A stretch of DNA of 64,000 nucleotides from Chionoecetes opilio (Eukaryota; Arthropoda; Malacostraca; Decapoda; Majidae): the NCBI GenBank assembly GCA_016584305.1, contig JACEEZ010005884.1:31749-95748 (forward strand), in the 5' to 3' direction. Below are positions 20,220 through 32,816 of this stretch, one piece after another. Position 1 is the stretch's first letter. The number at the start of each line of letters is the position of its first letter. Below the pieces are notes generated by a model. The model had not been told where the DNA came from. It made no database searches and saw nothing but the letters and a program-made list of their open reading frames with translations. Position numbers and translations under genes: made by a program.

Positions 20220-21260
20220 CGCCGCGGGGGGACCTAAAAGGGGAAAACAAAGGGCGATGGAAGAATTTGGAGTTATTTTTGCGCGAAATTGATTTTTTCC
20301 AAGGTGTAATTACTGTGTTGTTCTCGCTGACAACACTATAGAGAAGACTGAGGAATGGTTGTGCGGGTTTTTCTAAACCAAGAAAAAAAAACAAAAACGG
20401 GCCCCTCTCAAAAGGAAGAAACTGGTAGGTACGAAAGTGTCCCTATCACTTGCTTATTTCTTAATGAGATCTGCTGGGGACTGTTTTTTCCGGGTTTTAA
20501 AAGCCTTTGCACATCAACCATCACCCCCAGGTCTTTTATGTTGTCACGACACGGAAATATAGCACCTGGAATACAATTTCGCCCAAAACAACTCGAAATT
20601 TTTTCATGTCGAAAAGTTTCTTTTTGGTAGGTTTACAATTCATGGTTTGATGTTTAAAAATACCTTTTTAAATTTGGTTCCCTTTTTGTTTTTCTTTCCT
20701 CATAAAAGTAGTTGGTACATCATGGTTTAAGTGTTATTTGACGAGCTACTACCACTACTATTAGGGAGGAAAGACAAAAAAAGGGGAACTAAATTAAATG
20801 TATTTTAATACTATCATAACCATGAATATGTACAACCTAAAAAGAGAAGACTACGACGATGAAAACATTTCGAGTTGTTTTGGGCGAAATTGATATTCCA
20901 GGTGCTATATTTCCGTGCTCGCTGACAACATAGAGAAGACCCTGGGGTGATGGTTGATGTGAAAAGGCTTCTAAACCAGGAAAACAGTCACAGCAGAGTT
21001 CATTAAGAAGTAAGAAAGTGATAGGGACACATTACGTACCTACCAGTTGCTTACCTTTTGGACGAGCTTCTGTTATGATTCTGTTTTCTTGGTTTAGAAG
21101 CCTCTGCACATCAGCCATTACCTCAGGTCTTCTCTATAGTGTTGTCACCCGAGAACAGACCACATTAATATAGCACCTGGAATATCAATTTCGCGCAAAA
21201 TAATTCGAAATTCTTCCATCGCCGTATTTTTCCCTTCGTAGGTCGTCCACCCGCCGCGAC
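20220..21260. repeat. Palindrome of about 1 kb with four copies of one motif
   Basis: The arms are 20220 to about 20700 and about 20760 to 21260, centred near 20735. Each arm holds two opposed copies of a block of about 150 bp marked by TGATGGTTGATGTG / CACATCAACCATCA, TATAGCACCTGGAATA and TTCGCCCAAAACAACTCG. Near the centre the arms read TTTGTTTTTCTTTCCTC and its complement. No ORF of note. A foldback-type element or an inverted duplication are both possible. Confidence 0.7.
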
Positions 21261-21929
21261 CCCACCTTATCCCCACAATGCACCGATGAAAAACAAACCG
21301 TGCGTAGTTATGGGAAAGGTCCATTATCACGGACATTTTTAGTATGTTCCTACCTTCTTTTCTCAAACTTTTCAAACTAAAGTATTTTTTTCTAAAATAA
21401 AACATTTATTTGACGTTTTTCATCAGCAGTTCTGGGATGTCTTCAGAATATTCATATCTGCCATATTGCCTGAGATATATCCGTGTAAACTTGACCATCT
21501 ACTAGCAGTGAAATATTATTTACAACCTAAATATTTTTGTTAGTTGGTTGGAAAATATGCACTATAGTTGTATAAATGATATATCCAGACGGTAAAGACA
21601 AAATACCACTAAGCGATAGTTTCTACCTCAATATTTTGGAGATGGAAAATTTTTGAGCTAAACCCCATTCTCCTCGGCCTGATAAAGTCACCGCCTTCCG
21701 TCTCAACGTTCCAATATTTGATGACATATACTGTAGTAACAAGAAAAAAAAAAAATGTTTATGCATACACCCACATACGTGCACACATACGCCCACAGTC
21801 AAGCATCACAACGATCGAAGATGCGCTTTGTTCATATATTTTTTTCAAACACACTAAATACCAATGTACACACAAAACCAATAGTGTAGGTGCAAACACG
21901 AAGTACTGAAAATCTAAATGTGTGCATGT

Positions 21930-22065
21930 ATATATATATATTATATATATATATTATATATATATATCTATATATTTATGATATATAATTATATATATAT
22001 ATATATATTATATATTAATATTTAAAATATTATTATTATATATATATATATATATAATATATAAC
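21930..22065. repeat. (TA)n microsatellite in copy 1 of the duplicated block
   Basis: TA dinucleotide runs with short interruptions; matched by 25082-25190 in copy 2. Confidence 0.9.
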
Positions 22066-22945
22066 AAAATTACCCGTGGTTACAATTCATTTTAAAGTCA
22101 ACTCGCACTGCACAGTTTCACTTTCTATATCATAACCTCGCTAACACACACGTCAACCATTCAAGCTAATAGGCTATACAGGATATAGATCGTTATACAT
22201 TTCGTTCATGAGCTTGAACTGTCCGTTATCAACGTTACACGAATATGTATAGCCTATTTTCAGTACATAGTATCGTGATCCTCATTATATATGTACTGAC
22301 AGGTCATTCACACAGATTTATTATGCAGCAAATACACGCGAAAGCACTGAACGCAGACACTTGAGTCCACGGTCGGCCTTTAAATCACCGCCGCTCATAA
22401 CGCCCTGACAGGCTGACTGCCGGGAGGCAACTATAATATTTGATGTGCGCTCTACCATAAGAATGCTTACAGAGGGCTGCCAGATAATTAATTTTCAAAT
22501 CGATCAGCTTACTGAACACTTGCCCAAAAATGACGCAGATAGCGTTATTTATCGATTTTAGGCGAATATTTTTCTGCCGCGGAGGGCTGAATGACGCGTT
22601 TGCGTCATAGGTTTTCCCAGACATCACTTCTCGAACGACGCATAACGCGTCATAGAATGCAAGAGGATTAATATAATGAACGAGTAGTGAGGAGAGCAGA
22701 ACAGACGATATACTGTAAAACAAACACTGATCAAGTGACCAAAGCTTGAGAGACAAGCTGAAGTGAAGAGACTGAGAGGAAGATTTTTATGCTGGGTCAG
22801 TCGCAGGGGCGGATTGACCATAAAGGCAAACCGGGCTGTGTCCCCGGTAGGCCGGAGGGTCTTGGGCAGGTCTGAGTTCCGGCGGGGCCGGCCCTCTGTA
22901 GCGCAGTATGGTACGGTTGTGAGAGACGTTTATGCCCGGAGACCG

Positions 22946-22979
22946 AATGCCTCGTCTGGCTCAAGCCAGACGAGGCATT
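22946..22979. other. Perfect 15-bp hairpin with 4-nt loop
   Basis: AATGCCTCGTCTGGC, loop TCAA, then the exact complement. The same hairpin is present but decayed in the second copy near 26017-26046. No following T-run or gene supports a terminator. Confidence 0.7.
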
Positions 22980-23599
22980 GTCATTCGAGAAGTGATGTCT
23001 GGAACACCTATGACGCGAAACGCGTCATTCAGAACCCCTCTCCCCTTTATTTAAAATTGAATCTGAAGGAGAAATGACCCCAGAACCCGGTTTGGGCCCC
23101 CGGGACACCCCGGGCCCCTGCGTCGGGGGGGGTTTTAAGGGTCTGAGGGCCCCCGGGGCCGGGGGCCCGGGGGCCGGGACTCGAGTACGCTTGACAAAAC
23201 AAGGGGGCTATGGGGTTTATTGCCGGGTTAATATTGGGGGTTTACAAAAAATCATAAGTTCAACTTTTTATAAAAAAGGGAAAAAATTTATAAGAGAGAG
23301 AAAAAGGGGAGAGATCAGCTTTTTTCTACCCTGGGTTTTTTTTTGGAGACCGGGATAGAAAAAAGGAAAACCCAACATGGGGTTTTTTGGGTTTTGGCCC
23401 GTGAAGGGGGACTCCTTGGACGGCGCTGCCAGGACAAATCCCAAAAAATCAAAAAATTTAAGGGGGAAATTTTTTGGGTACGAGGACGACATTTTCAGTA
23501 CTATACACCGCCAAACTGGGACGCTCGCACGGGATTCGGGAAACGTAACGGACAATACCGGGGAAATGTTGGACAGTGGGGAAAACGTGAAAAAATTTA

Positions 23600-24930
23600 C
23601 GAGAAAAAAAAAAAGCTAAAAAGATCTTTGGGCCCCCCTTTTAATGGGGTCTTTTTAAAGGGAAAGATCCCCACCCTGCCGCCCGGGAGGAGTGGGGGCG
23701 ACTGAGAGAAGCGGAGTAAAACGAGAAAAACCCGCCCGGCGAACCAGGGAAGTGTGATACGCTTGGTTTTCGGGGAGAGAAAGCTCTCCCGGGTGACGGT
23801 ACGTGATCGATGAGTGGAAGGGAAATTTATTTAGGTAAAACCACCAAAAAAAGCATTCGGATAATTTTTTTGGGAAAATTAATTCTGTGAGAAAATAAAT
23901 TTGAAAAAAGACCAATTTTTTTATTTTATATTTTATGATTTTACATTATAAGCCTGAATGAGAAAAAAAACTACCCTACCAGATACTTCCAGGAATGGGG
24001 CTTATACAGTCGAGGAAAGAAACCCTTTCCCATCGTGGAGTTGTGTGCGTGTTGATTTAAGCAATACTTGTGTTCCTAAAATTTTCGATATGGGTACCAG
24101 TAAAAATGAAACAAATTTTTTCTTAAAAATAACATGTTTTGCCTGGCGTTTTTTTTTGGGTTTGTACGTGCCACCCTCAGATTCCCCCTATTTTTAAGGC
24201 ATGATGCTTTCAGTAACATGCAGTCAAAGCTGAAGATTTACCCACCATTATTCGGGTTTCATTTTTTCATGGGTTGGGGGGGGGGCCCTGGGAAAACCAT
24301 AGGCATCCGCCTTGGGGGGTTGGTTTTGGTATCAAAAATTTGGGCGAGAATGCTTTAAAAAAAGTGTTTTTTTTTGGGGAAGGGGGAAATGCCTAAGTTA
24401 GAAAAAATGTGATAGCATTTTGGGAGTTGGCCCGCTTTATGGGAGTTATCCCCCCTTTTCCCCAAAGGGATATTATATAATTATATAATATACCTCATAT
24501 AAATTTTTAAAAAAAAAACTTTTTTTGGTGGGCCCTATTTTTCCCTCGGCGAAAAGACGGCCCCCGGAAAGATCGGGTGGCCCACGTTGGAGGGCCCCCG
24601 AGGGAGACCCAAATCATGGGGGGAAAAACCCGCCGGCCCGCGGTGTGCGTTCAGAGAAAGTCGGGTTTTTTTGGGGTTTGGGGAGGTTAAAAGTAGCAGC
24701 CCCAATACCTCTCGAAGCTTTGTTGAAGGCGGTGTTTTGAGAAGAATCCGGGACCAGAAACCGGTGTCGTGGTTTGTGTGGAACTCAACCCTAGGAGGCC
24801 CGGAATGTTTCCTTTAAAATGGAAACCCACAGGCACCCGCCAAGAAACTGTGCATCATAAAAAACCCAGGCAGTATCCGACCCCCGGAAATTGGGAAAAA
24901 GAACCCCTTTTTGTTTTAAAAAACCCCTTC
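23600..24930. other. Unassigned low-quality sequence between duplicated blocks
   Basis: Inflated homopolymers throughout; open frames here are not credible as genes. Confidence 0.5.
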
Positions 24931-26600
24931 CAAACTGCACACATACGCCCACAGCAAGCATACAACGACAAAGAGCGCTTTTTTCATTATTTTTTTCAAA
25001 CACACTAAATAACCAAATGTACACACAAAACCATAGTGTAGGTAAACACGAAGTACTAAAAATCAAAAGTGGCTTTTAAATTAAAATTATATTATAATAT
25101 ATTATATATTTATATTTTTGTTAAATTTTTAAATTATAAAAATTATATATTTATATATATATATATATATTATATATAATATATAAAAAAATTTACCCGT
25201 GGAAAAATTCATATAAAGAACTCGCACGCACATTTCTTTTCTATATCATAACCCGCTAACAACACGTAAACCCATTAAAGCAATAGGCTATATAGGATAT
25301 AGATCGTTATACTTTTCGTTCAGAGTTTGAACTGTCCGTTATCAACTTTTACACGATTAGTATACCCTTTTTCAGTACATAGTACTGATCCTCATTAATA
25401 TGTACTGACGGGTCTTTCAACAGATTTATATGCAGAAAATACACCGAAAGCACTGAACGCGCATTTGAGTCCAGGTGGCCTTTAAATCCCCGGCCGCTTA
25501 ACCCCCCGACGGGACTGGGGGGGCAACTATAATATTTATGTGCCCCTTACCATAAAATGCTTCAGGGGGGCCCCAGATAAAATTTTAAAATAGATCAGTT
25601 TACTGAACATTTGCCCAAAAATACGCAGATGGGTTTATTTATCGTTTTTTAGGCGAAATTTTTGCCGCGGGGGCGAATGCGCGTTGGGCGTATAGGTTTT
25701 CCAGAACCCTTTTCTCAAAACGAGCATAACGCGTCTAGAATGAAAGAGGTTTAATATAATGAACGAGTGTGGGGAAAGAGCAGAACAGACGATATACTGT
25801 AAAACAAAACGATAAAGGACCAAAGCTTGAGGCAACTAAGTGAAGAGACTGAGGGGAAAATTTTTTTTATGCTGGGTCAGTCGCAGGGCGGATTGACCAT
25901 AGGCAAACCGGGCTGGTCCCGGGAGGCCGGTGGTCTTTGGGGAGGTCTGAGTTCCGGCGGGGCGGCCCCTGTACGCAGTATGGTCGGGGGTTTAGAGACT
26001 TTATGCCGGAGACCGAATGCCTGCTGGCTCAAGCCAACAGCATTGTCATTTGAGAAGTGAGTCTGGAACACCCATGACGCGAAACCGTCATTCGCCCCCT
26101 CCCTTTTCTAGGTTTTGAATCTGAAGGAGTATGACCCCAGAGGCGGATTGGGCCACAGGACACACCGAGCTGGGTCCTGGGGGTTAAGGGGCTGAGGGGC
26201 CCCCGGCGCGGGGCCGGGGGGGCCCGACCGAGTACGCTTGACGAACAAGTGGCTATCGGGATTAGTGCTGGGAAAATTATTTGGGACGAAATCTAATTTT
26301 AACATTTTTGAAGCAATTATAAAGAGAGAGAAAGAGGAATAGCTGTTTCTAGCATGGGGGTTTTTTTTTACCTGGATAGAAAAAAGAGAGAAACCAAATC
26401 GGGTTTTTTGGGGTTTCCCGATGAAGGTGATCCTTGGGGCGGCGCTGCCATGCGATGCCAAAATCAACAAATTTAAAGGGGATTGTTGGGATCGAGGGGC
26501 GACATTTATAGTTACACCGCCGACGGGACGCATCGCACAGATTCTGGACGTAAAACGGCCAAAACGGTAATGTTGGACAGTAGGGGCAAGGGGTTTTTGA
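24930..26600. repeat. Duplicated block, copy 2 (corrupted)
   Basis: Same order as 21770-23600 with offsets shrinking from about 3155 to about 3005 bp because of many small deletions. Landmarks are CACACATACGCCCACAG (24939), GACGATATACTG (about 25788) and ATGCTGGGTCAGTCGCAGGG (25868). Confidence 0.75.
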
Positions 26601-28030
26601 AAAAAAAAAATCTTACCCGGGGAAAAAAATAAAAACAAAAAACTCCCCCAAAGGGGGGGGGACCCCCCGGGGGGGCCCCAAAGGGAAAAAGTTACCAAAA
26701 TTTTTTCGTAACAGAGAAAATTTCCAAAAGGGGATTTCCGCCCCCTTGACCAAAAAATTGGAAAATTTCTGGTTTTTAATTTTTAAAGGAAAAAAAAGAA
26801 GGAAACGGAAACCGAGCGGGGGTGCAAAAAAAATTTTTCCGCGCGGAAAAAGGGGGGCCGCGGTCCTTAAAATGTTTTTGGAAAAAAAAATTCTGGGGGT
26901 AATTTTGGAAGGAAATCTAAGTTAAAAAGTAAATTAAAGAAAAAACCCCCTCAAGGGGGTTTTTTTACCCGGAAAGGAGAAAAATTTTTTAAAAAATGAA
27001 AGGATTTCCGGGCGGGGCTCCTACGGGAAACAACATATAAATTAAAGGACGATCGTCGACCCCGCCGGGAAAAGATTCCGTTCCTGGCTTTAAAACCCCC
27101 AAAAAATTTCCTTTCCCGGGTAAAAGCACTTACGAAAAAAAAATTTCAAAATGAAAAAAAACTGGGGTGTTCTTAGAAGTAAAAGGGCCCCGGGGGGCCC
27201 AAATTTGGGAAGGGGGTTAACCCCGAGAGCGCCCCAAAATTTCCCCCCTTTTTCCCAAAAACAGGAAATTAAGACAGGGATGGAGGGAATTATAAAGGTA
27301 ACCCTTCAACGGAATCGGTAGATAATTTCTTGGAAAAAAACCCCAATTCCCCCATTGAAAAAAAAAATAGCCTTTAAAAACAAAGATTTTTGTTGCCACT
27401 TGGGCCCAAAAACCCCCAACCAACGGGGGGCCCTCCTGAAAACAAGTAGTTCAACCTTTTGGAAAAAAGGGGAATAATATAAAACCCCCCAACATGTTCC
27501 TGTTTTTTTGGTTTATCCCTAAAAAACCCAAAATTTCCCCCCTTTTTAAAATTGAGCAAAATTTGGGGGGCCGCCCTTTGGGTTTAATTTTATGTGTTTA
27601 CCGATGTTAAATCCCTTAAATCCCTTTCTCCCGGGCCTTTTCCCAACCCCAAAGTAAAAGTTTTTTGAAATTGTTTTGGAAAAATTTTTTTAAAATTTTT
27701 TTAAATAATGTCAAAAATTCCCAAAAAAACCCCAAAGGGGGGAAAATTTTTTTTTGGAATTTTTTTTCCCCCCAAATTTAAAATTTTTTTAAATTTTTTT
27801 GATAATGCAAGTCTGTTTTCAGATAAACCCAATTTGGTTTTAAGGGCTTCTTCTACGGTATGAAACAACTCGCTTCCGTTCTTCCTGCGGGGATCATGCA
27901 GTGTTGCATAAAGTTAGAAGGGCGGGTTAGTTAAAAAACCATATCATTTTAATATTTAGATCGAAAAAAAACTGTTTCAAAGTCTATCCAGTACCCGCCG
28001 CCCACGCTTTGGAAAAGTAAGATGATATAA
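26600..28030. other. Unassigned low-quality sequence
   Basis: Dense G, C, A and T runs of 4-9 bases and short A/T blocks. No gene or known repeat can be read. Confidence 0.5.
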
Positions 28031-28032
28031 CT

Positions 28033-28275
28033 ATGGGCCAGAATTTTTTTGCAAATTTATACGATGTACAGCGTAGCAATCACAGGCCCTCGTCAAAGCC
28101 CCATCGGCCCCGACGGGCCCCCTGGCAACAACTAATCACGCTGGGGATGAAGGAACCATCTGGCGGGTATAAATTGGAATGGGAATTTAAAGAGCAAAGC
28201 GGTAGTAGAAACACTAATCCATCGGATGTCGATTTTAACGCCATTTTTGAAAAAATCTTAAAACCCGTGATTTGA
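28033..28275 (+). pseudogene. Possible upstream part of the 28-kb LINE
   Basis: Plus-strand frame directly before the RT, ending NPSDVDFNAIFEKILKPVI. It has no domain I recognise; position suggests the linker between endonuclease and RT. Confidence 0.35.
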
Positions 28276-28306
28276 AAATTGGGCTTTTGAGTCATTTAGA
28301 AGTCGT

Positions 28307-30100
28307 GTGTATATTCCTGTACTGGACGATCCCTTCCCCCTCAGCGAGGTAGAAAATCAGATTAAGAAACTTAAAAGTAACAAAGCGTGCGGGCCTGACG
28401 GCATACCACCAGGAGTGTTTAAGTGGCTACCGGCAGAGTTACTTATGTATATATGTACTATATCTAATAGCATCTTCCAAGCTGGTGCGTACCCTTCACA
28501 GTGGGCGTATGCTAATTTTTTATACAATTTTCAAGTCAGGTTCACGATCCTTACCAGAAAACTATAGGGGTATTAGTATAATGAATAGTCTTACCAAACT
28601 GTATGACATGGTGCTTTGCCAAAGATTGTCATTATTTTTTAAGCCATATCGCGAACAGGCAGGTAGACAGGCAGGCAGGGGGTGCACAGAAACACCTAGT
28701 GACCTTACGTCTCTTACTGAGATGGCTAAAAGGAAAAAGTTAGTCTTATATATCACTTTTGTGGACTATTCAAAGGCCTATGATCGAGTTGTAAGGAAAA
28801 TTTTATTTAATACATTAAAGCGGTTGGGGTGTGGAATGGTCATGTTGTTTGCCATCATAGCCATGTACACTGTGACAAATAGCATTATCGGAACCGCTCT
28901 AATAGCATCTACTATCGGTGTGCGCCTAGGTGCCCCCACCTCCTGCTGGCTTTTTGTACTGTATGTGAATGATATGATACATTTGATTAAGAATAACAGT
29001 GATTTGATGGTTTTTATCATGGCTCCATGTACTAGTCCTCATGGATGACACTGTCTTGTTGTCCACAACAAGGGCTGGCATGATTAGGAAAATACAGCTT
29101 TTAAATCAATATTGCTCTCAAATCATACTCATGCTATGAAAATTAATATAGTCAAAACCAAATTTATGGTTATAAATGGTGTTGCCTCGGACAAGGAAAC
29201 GCTTGTTGTGGACACCCTGACGATGGAGCACTGTAACCAATACATATATTTGGGCAGCCCTTTCGTCGCTGACGGTTCCACTTCCTCAGCCATAAAAGCC
29301 CATGCTCACAGAGTCACATGTCACGTACTTAAGTTTATTGAATTTCTTAATAAAAACAATGATATTCCATTTCCTATAGAATTTAAGGTGTTTCATAGTG
29401 CTTTAATGTCATCAATACTGTGGGGATGTGAATCGTGGTTGAACGGAGACTTAAAGCTAATACGTAAGTTCTATATGTGGTGTTTAAAAACTTAAAAAGA
29501 CTATTAAGTGTTCGAAAAACAACCCCCAATGACTTGTGTCTGGTAGAATCTGGTTTTCCCCCAGTACAAACAATAATATAGAGTAGCCAGCGTAGGTTCT
29601 TCTCAAAAATGTGGACTGACAGATCAACTATGGAAGATGATCCATTTGTTTTTGTGTTAAAGATGGTAATGGAAGAAAACGTTCCCATATTATCTAATTA
29701 TGTTCGAGACTTTGTAAGAAATGATAATGATGATGTAGAAAATGCAAGAGAAGAGTTAAGGATAAAAGTTGCAGCTTCTACCTCAACAATGTCTCAATAT
29801 TATTATACTGTAAAGCCTTTCATGTACTTAAAATTAAAAGTACATGAAATTTATAAAAGAAAAGACAGTGTTAACGAATTGAAACGTATTTCCTGGACAC
29901 GGTTGCGCTTAAGCGCACACTCTCTTGCCATTAAAGAGGGTCGATGGAACAGAAGGGGCAGAGGAAGACTGCACATCGAGGAACGGTTGTGTGAGTGCAG
30001 TGAAGTGCAAACGGAAAAATATATATATGAGCAATTTCCCTTATCACAACAGTTTCGTGATTTTTTATCCAATTTCAACTTTGGAAAATCTAATGAATGA
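28307..30100 (+). pseudogene. Reverse transcriptase and C-terminal domain of the 28-kb LINE, frameshifted
   Basis: RT fingers are LSEVENQIKKLKSNKACGPD and PENYRGISIMNSLTKLYDMV. The palm has LYITFVDYSKAYDRVVRKIL (about 28745-28800) and IGVRLGAPTSCWLFVLYVND (about 28914-28973). After a frameshift near 29025 the catalytic segment reads VLVLMDDTVLLSTTR, so the box is LMDD rather than the FADD of other LINEs here. The thumb follows: KINIVKTKFMVINGV, CNQYIYLGSPFVADGS, SSILWGCESWLNGDLK (29112-29495). The C-terminal part (29609-30100) ends with SLAIKEGRWNRRGRGRLHIE and ERLCECSEVQTEKY, a Cys-x-Cys motif. At least four frame changes break it. I recall related proteins in invertebrates and echinoderms but cannot name the clade. 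Confidence 0.8.
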
Positions 30101-30630
30101 AAGAAATTATTATGACGTGATTTTTTGTGTTGTTCATGACATTTTATTGCTATTTCAAGGCTGAAATCAACATTTCTCTTATTCTGGTGTGAACTGTCTC
30201 CGTGGTGTTATTCATTTTGTTCCTCTTTTTTCGATTTTAACTTTTTAGATTTGAATTTTTCGATGTTTTAGCAAAACGTTCTTTTTTATTGGTTTTCTTA
30301 ATTTTGATGTTTTATTTGTGCCATGTTTTTGTATTATTTACTTATTGATTATTAGTTCTATTATTATAACCTAGTTTTCTGTTTTCATGCAGGTTATAGA
30401 TGATTTTAAAATTTTACAGTCTTTTCTTGTACTTTGTGTTTCTTTTTACCTTGTACTTTGTGAGAATTTAATCTTATTTAATGTAGCTTAAATGCGATGT
30501 TATTTTCAAATTTTTGTTTTTAGTAGAGTTGCTGAATTTTTAGGTTGAGCCCATAGACCACTGTAAATCTGGACTGCGCACGGAATATCGGCCTGTTGCA
30601 CAAGGGCCTGAAGTCGGAGGGCCGCTCGGA

Positions 30631-30842
<212 letters not shown>

Positions 30843-31149
30843 CGGATCATATAGACTGGTTTATCAGTATATATGATATACTGTAATCTTCGTAAATGTT
30901 TGTTCTGTAATATTATAAATAAAGAATGTAAAAGACGAAAAGAAAGGCCATTACGAGCTCTAAAAGAAAATGCATGAACTTATATTCACTTAAACTCTTC
31001 GCCTTTAAAACTTTGCAAGTCAAAACTTTTATCAAAAGGGTTCAATAGAAGGCGTTTTTAAGTTTCCTTTGATGAATTTGATTGAAAAATTTAATTACCA
31101 GCATGAAAAAATTTAGCGAACTAAAAAAAAAAATCATAAACGGTCTTTT

Positions 31150-31900
31150 TCCCCGATGTTACCCTATCTGGTGAGTTACAGGTAAACGGGGTAAAACCCA
31201 AGTAAGAATATTACAATGTGGGACACAGTAGGGGTTGATTGCCTAAAAATGTAGATGAGGGGTAGGAGTCTTTCCCGTCCACCCCAGACATTTCAAAGGG
31301 TAGTTTAAAAAAGGGCGAGGGGTTTTTTTATAAGGCTTTGTTTTTTACAAAGTACCAGAATAAAAATTTTACAATTATATATATATATATATATATTATA
31401 TTATAAAATATATATAATTATATATAATATATATAATATATTATATATATATATATATATTTTAATATTATATATATACTAATAATATAAAAATAAATAT
31501 ATTAATTATATAATATATAATATATATTTACACTGGAGGGCGAGTGACAGTCAGGTTCCGAGGGCCCAAGGGAATGGCCGGAACAGTCAGGACTCTGCCC
31601 TTTTTGTTCTGTCTTCCCTCGGCCAGTTGCAATTTTGATTTTTGGCCGGAATCAACGGGTTTCCGGTGTTCATGCTCTAGGCCTTTTCATCTTGCAGGTC
31701 ATCATCCTTTGGGGGCAGAGCGCTGAGATGTACAACAGTTTGGGTTGTGAGGCTGGAACCAGGTCGAGGGTTACGTGTTGCATAAAGACACCAGGTTGTT
31801 TTGATGCAGGCCATGGCGGATACTTCGTCAACTAACTCTCAAAAGATGTTGTTCCCTCAGAAGACAGGCGACACACATCCTGTAGTTAAATTTGATAAAT
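31150..31900. repeat. Third copy (partial) of the 42-50 kb duplicated unit
   Basis: Follows 42350-43065 in order: ACCCAAGTAAGAATA, GATTGCCTAAAAATGTAGAT, the TA tract (31374-31530), AAGGGAATGGCCGGAACAG, TTGGCCGGAATCAAC and GCAGAGCGCTGAGATG. Confidence 0.75.
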
Positions 31901-32782
31901 TTTTAAAATAATTAATCAAACCCTATTCAGCTCCAAATATCGCTCGGTCCCCTACCATACGCGTCCTCGCGATGGGCAAAACTCTAGGACATGCCCAACC
32001 ATGTAAAGGTAAGGGAGTCACGACTTCGCGTCCATTTCCCTTTTAAGGTCCCATAAAAATTGAGGGTTTTCTGGACAACACAGACAGGAATACAAAAATA
32101 AAAAAAAAGTACAATAGGAAAAATGATTGGGGATAAGGGAATAAGGAGTTAAGTAAACTTGTACAGCAGCTTTAAATCCGATAAAGTTAGAAAAAGTGAA
32201 CTCGGAAAGGTGTTATAAAACTTGTTTTTAGAAAAATTTTACATTTTGCAAGCACAATGGGAAAAATTTACTAAAAAAATTCCCAGTAAAACCAGGTGGA
32301 AGTAGAAGGGGAAAGTGTCAGTTGACGGAGCGCCAGACGGGCGACAAGAACCCGAATTTCCCGACACTTCCTTTTTCAGTCCCCGTCGGGGGCACTACAA
32401 AACAAAAAAAGGTTTTTTAAAAAAAAATAGTGATGACTAAAAAATGATCGAGAAATTTTCCTTAGGTGCCAGGTGAGTTAAGGGCAAAAAGACGGGGCCC
32501 ATAAAGCATTTTTTGGGTTGCACAATTTCAAAAAAACTCCACCTTTAAGGGACAGAAAGGCAAAGAGTGAGGGGACAATAAAAATAAATTAGATATCGGA
32601 CTCATTTTTGAAAAATCGATAAATGACCAAACAGTACAACGGCAAGTTTTTGGATATTAAAAAATCGATTAGGCAATTTACAGTCTTTAATTTATTCAGC
32701 AAAAGGAAACGGTTAAATTTGATGAACTTCAAATATGTCGAGTTTAAAAGGGTTTTTTGAAGATTTTTGGTTGACGTAGCAC

Positions 32783-32783
<1 letters not shown>

Positions 32784-32816
<33 letters not shown>
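32784..32816. repeat. Poly-C run, 33 bases
   Basis: Uninterrupted C on the + strand; probably a sequencing or consensus artefact given the surroundings. Confidence 0.9.

Larger units (their letters stand above)
21770..23600. repeat. Duplicated block, copy 1 (clean to about 23050)
   Basis: Collinear with 24930-26600 over its whole length, including the TA tract, the segment at 22680-22980 and the segment around 23545-23580. It contains no recognised gene. At 22803 it carries CAGGGGCGGATTGACC, a sequence of the kind found at hAT element ends, without a confirmed partner. Confidence 0.75.

Noticed and set aside
22921..22985. CRISPR-like or terminator-like palindrome
   Set aside because: A single hairpin without repeats, spacers, neighbouring genes or a T-run; eukaryotic repeat context.
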